Assembly (NCBI RefSeq): GCF_000282375.1
Contig: NZ_AKJK01000042.1
Location: forward strand, 124,001-188,000
Source of the DNA: Pseudomonas sp. GM50
Lineage (GTDB): Bacteria > Pseudomonadota > Gammaproteobacteria > Pseudomonadales > Pseudomonadaceae
Direction: 5' to 3'
Length of the DNA: 64,000 nt
A model generated the notes under the pieces. It was given only the letters and a program-made list of their open reading frames with translations, searched no databases and was not told where the DNA came from. This document shows, one piece after another, positions 62,328-64,000 of the stretch (the stretch's first letter is position 1; each line of letters begins with the position of its first letter). The position numbers and the translations under genes are program-made.

Positions 62328-63878
62328 TCAGCCGCCCCAGACCTTGCGCAAACGGGCCAGAGCCGCTTCGATCGCCGGCTCTGGTACGGCAGCAAAACCC
62401 AACACCAACCCGGCTCGCTGATCCAGCGGCGTCTGCGAGTCGGGCAACCAGTAGCTGCTCAAACCGTTGACCTCGACCCCGACGCTTTCAGCTTGATCGA
62501 TCAACTCGCGCTCACGAGCCACGCTGCTCACCGGGACTGTCAGATGCAGCCCCGCTGCCACACTCGGCACGCTTCCAACGCCCTCAATGTTCGTCGGCCA
62601 ATGGGCCAACAGACAATTGCGTCGACTCAGGGCGGCGCGGCGCATGCGACGGATATGGCGCTGGAAATGCCCGGCCGCCATGAACTCGGCCATCACCGCT
62701 TGGGTGCTCACCTCGGAATGCCGTACATCCACCGCTCGACGTTGGGCGAACGCCTCCACCAGCCCCGGTGGCAATACCAGATAACCCAGTCGCAACGCTG
62801 GAAAAGCGACCTTGCCGAAGGTGCCGACATACAGTACCCGCCCATGGCGATCGAGTGCCGCCAACGGCGCGAGCGGTGCGCCACTGTAACGGTACTCGCC
62901 ATCGTAATCGTCCTCGATGATCCAGCCCTGGTTGCGCTCGGCCCAGGCGAGCAAATCCAGACGTCGGGCCAGGCTCATGACCACACCGGTCGGGTACTGA
63001 TGGGAAGGCGTGACGTAGGCCAACCGGCAATCGCTCAACTGCCCGAGCGTGTTGCAATCGATTCCCTCCTCGTCCACCGGCACACCATGCAACCGTGCAC
63101 CGGCTACCGCAAAGGCATGACCGGCGGCGCGATAACCCGGATTTTCGATCCCCACCCCATCACCAGGCTCCACCAGCAACTGTGCACAAAGGCTGATCCC
63201 CTGCTGCGCGCCACTGGTGATCACAATTTGCTCAGCCGTGCACTGCATGCCCCTCGAGCTGCGCAAATAGGCCGCAATCAATCCGCGCAAGCGTTCATCA
63301 CCCGCCGGATTGCCATAACACAGTTGCTGTAAATCCGGCTTACGCCAGAAAGCCGCATTCAGCTTGGCCCAGACCTCGAAAGGAAACAGATCGAAGGCTG
63401 GAACGCCGACCCGAAATGCCCGAGGCGGACCACTGGGAGGCAAGGCCAGATGGTTCTTTTCAACGCGCCCCAAAGCGCTGCTGTGGATAACTTTACTGGA
63501 TGAAACCACAGGTAAATCCAGCCAATTTGTGGATAAGGCTGTGGGTAACCCTGTTGAAAACCCTGTGGATACTTTTGTGGATAATTTTTTCACCGGCAAT
63601 GCGGCTTGAGGCAATTGCGCGACGTAAGTCCCGTCGCCAACACGCCCCTCGATGAAGCCTTCGGCGTAAAGCTGATCGTAGGCCCGAACCACGCTGTTGC
63701 GAGAAATCGATAACGCCGCCGCCAGATCGCGACTGGCCGGCAGTCGTGTGCCGCTGGCCAATCGTCCGTCGAGCACTCGCACCCGCAGCGCTTGATAGAG
63801 CTGACGACTCAGGCCCTGACGGCGGTCGAGTTCGATACCCGCCGGATTGAACGACGAGGGAAGCGGCGGATTCGGCAT
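62328..63878 (-). CDS. MocR/PdxR-type PLP-dependent transcriptional regulator
   Basis: A 516-aa fusion of a GntR-type winged helix (about residues 20-90, with L-P-A-S-R-D-L-A-A-A-L-S-I-S-R-N-S-V near 46) and an aminotransferase-fold domain (about 150-516). The PLP lysine is in V-G-T-F-G-K-V-A-F-P-A-L-R-L-G-Y near 350. The linker between them is Ser/Thr-rich (L-S-T-K-V-S-T-G-F-S-T) and is written by tandem 12-bp repeats. It is divergent from a PaiB-like gene, and MocR regulators often control the gene across from them. Regulatory ligand unknown. Confidence 0.92.
   Translation of the reverse strand: MPNPPLPSSFNPAGIELDRRQGLSRQLYQALRVRVLDGRLASGTRLPASRDLAAALSISRNSVVRAYDQLYAEGFIEGRVGDGTYVAQLPQAALPVKKLSTKVSTGFSTGLPTALSTNWLDLPVVSSSKVIHSSALGRVEKNHLALPPSGPPRAFRVGVPAFDLFPFEVWAKLNAAFWRKPDLQQLCYGNPAGDERLRGLIAAYLRSSRGMQCTAEQIVITSGAQQGISLCAQLLVEPGDGVGIENPGYRAAGHAFAVAGARLHGVPVDEEGIDCNTLGQLSDCRLAYVTPSHQYPTGVVMSLARRLDLLAWAERNQGWIIEDDYDGEYRYSGAPLAPLAALDRHGRVLYVGTFGKVAFPALRLGYLVLPPGLVEAFAQRRAVDVRHSEVSTQAVMAEFMAAGHFQRHIRRMRRAALSRRNCLLAHWPTNIEGVGSVPSVAAGLHLTVPVSSVARERELIDQAESVGVEVNGLSSYWLPDSQTPLDQRAGLVLGFAAVPEPAIEAALARLRKVWGG
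63482..63584. repeat. Cluster of DnaA-box-like 12-bp tandem repeats inside the MocR gene
   Basis: TGTGGATAA occurs at 63482, 63528 and 63576 (the exact complement of TTATCCACA), with one-base variants TGTGGGTAA at 63540 and TGTGGATAC at 63564, and a degenerate TGTTGAAAA at 63552. The last five are spaced exactly 12 bp apart, in frame, encoding a repeated (K/G/A)-(L/V/F)-(S/P)-T unit in the protein linker. Confidence 0.8.
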
Positions 63879-63968
63879 GGTAATGGACCTATGAAATTGG
63901 TCATTAATGGCTCTTACAACAGACCAATAGCCTGCCTAGGATGAACGCATTCGCCAAGGAAAATTTCC
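63879..63968. promoter_or_regulatory. Divergent operator region of the MocR gene and PaiB-like gene
   Basis: ATTGGTC (63896-63902) and GACCAAT (63922-63928) form an inverted repeat with 19 bp between arms. TAATGG also repeats directly at 63881 and 63906. Either could be the MocR operator, which in this family is often a set of direct and inverted repeats between divergent genes. Confidence 0.5.
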
Positions 63969-64000
63969 ATGTACACGCCCAGCAATTTCGCCATCGATGA
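63969..64000 (+). CDS. FMN-binding PaiB-like protein (partial, runs off right edge)
   Basis: Only the first ten codons are present: MYTPSNFAID. The start MYTPxxFA is typical of the FMN-binding negative transcriptional regulator family (PaiB). An AAGGAAAATT ribosome site lies at 63956-63965. The divergent position to a MocR regulator is consistent. The call rests on very few residues. Confidence 0.55.
   Translation, partial: MYTPSNFAID

Overview
This window looks like a chromosomal segment of a Pseudomonas of the fluorescens/putida lineage. The support is gene order (hupA, rubredoxin genes, ubiCA, phoBR, corC-like, M23 peptidase, response regulator, phoU-pstBACS is a familiar Pseudomonas order), high GC with strong GC3 bias, and many short inverted-repeat REP/REPIN elements of the pattern GTGGGAGCGAGCCTGCTCGC and its variants. 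No rRNA or tRNA gene was recognised.

Region 1 (1-15350) is a type VI secretion system (T6SS) locus. A truncated FHA-domain gene (tagH) reads leftward off the edge. Divergently, tssA, tssB, tssC, hcp, an effector cassette, tssE, tssF, tssG, tssH(clpV), vgrG and an Eag chaperone gene read rightward. A Tae4-type peptidoglycan amidase gene and two tandem homologous exported proteins (probable immunity proteins) sit between hcp and tssE with start/stop overlaps, so the cassette is wired into the structural operon.

Region 2 (15363-25018) is an Rhs polymorphic-toxin island. A 1452-aa PAAR-Rhs effector carries a C-terminal HH-motif nuclease-like tip and is followed directly by an ankyrin-SUFU immunity candidate. 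Behind it lies about 4 kb of lower-GC orphan material: toxin-tail fragments, SMI1/KNR4-like, Imm11-like and unrecognised immunity-like genes, and a short relic of a second Eag chaperone gene. I read this as the record of several successive toxin-tip replacements. A terminator at 25059-25098 closes the island against hupA.

Region 3 (25140-31322) is housekeeping: HU protein, rubredoxin reductase and rubredoxin, ubiquinone synthesis (ubiC-ubiA), a small secreted protein and the phosphate two-component system phoB-phoR with a Pho box. Region 4 (31356-42168) holds a CorC-like membrane protein, an M23 peptidase, a response regulator and the leftward pstS-pstC-pstA-pstB-phoU phosphate operon with a Pho box ahead of pstS. 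PhoBR and Pst-PhoU thus sit within 13 kb of each other.

Region 5 (42315-53991) is metabolic: an MHS-type transporter, a thioesterase, a hexose-6-phosphate mutarotase, two small envelope proteins, purE-purK, a YjiE/HypT-like LysR regulator divergent from aspA, an AGCS amino-acid/cation symporter and a type I asparaginase. Region 6 (54144-64000) has an AraC regulator, an acetylpolyamine amidohydrolase-like deacetylase with a polyamine-binding protein, a 1523-aa toxin-like protein, a MocR-type regulator whose linker contains five in-phase 12-bp repeats resembling DnaA boxes, and the first codons of a divergent PaiB-like gene.
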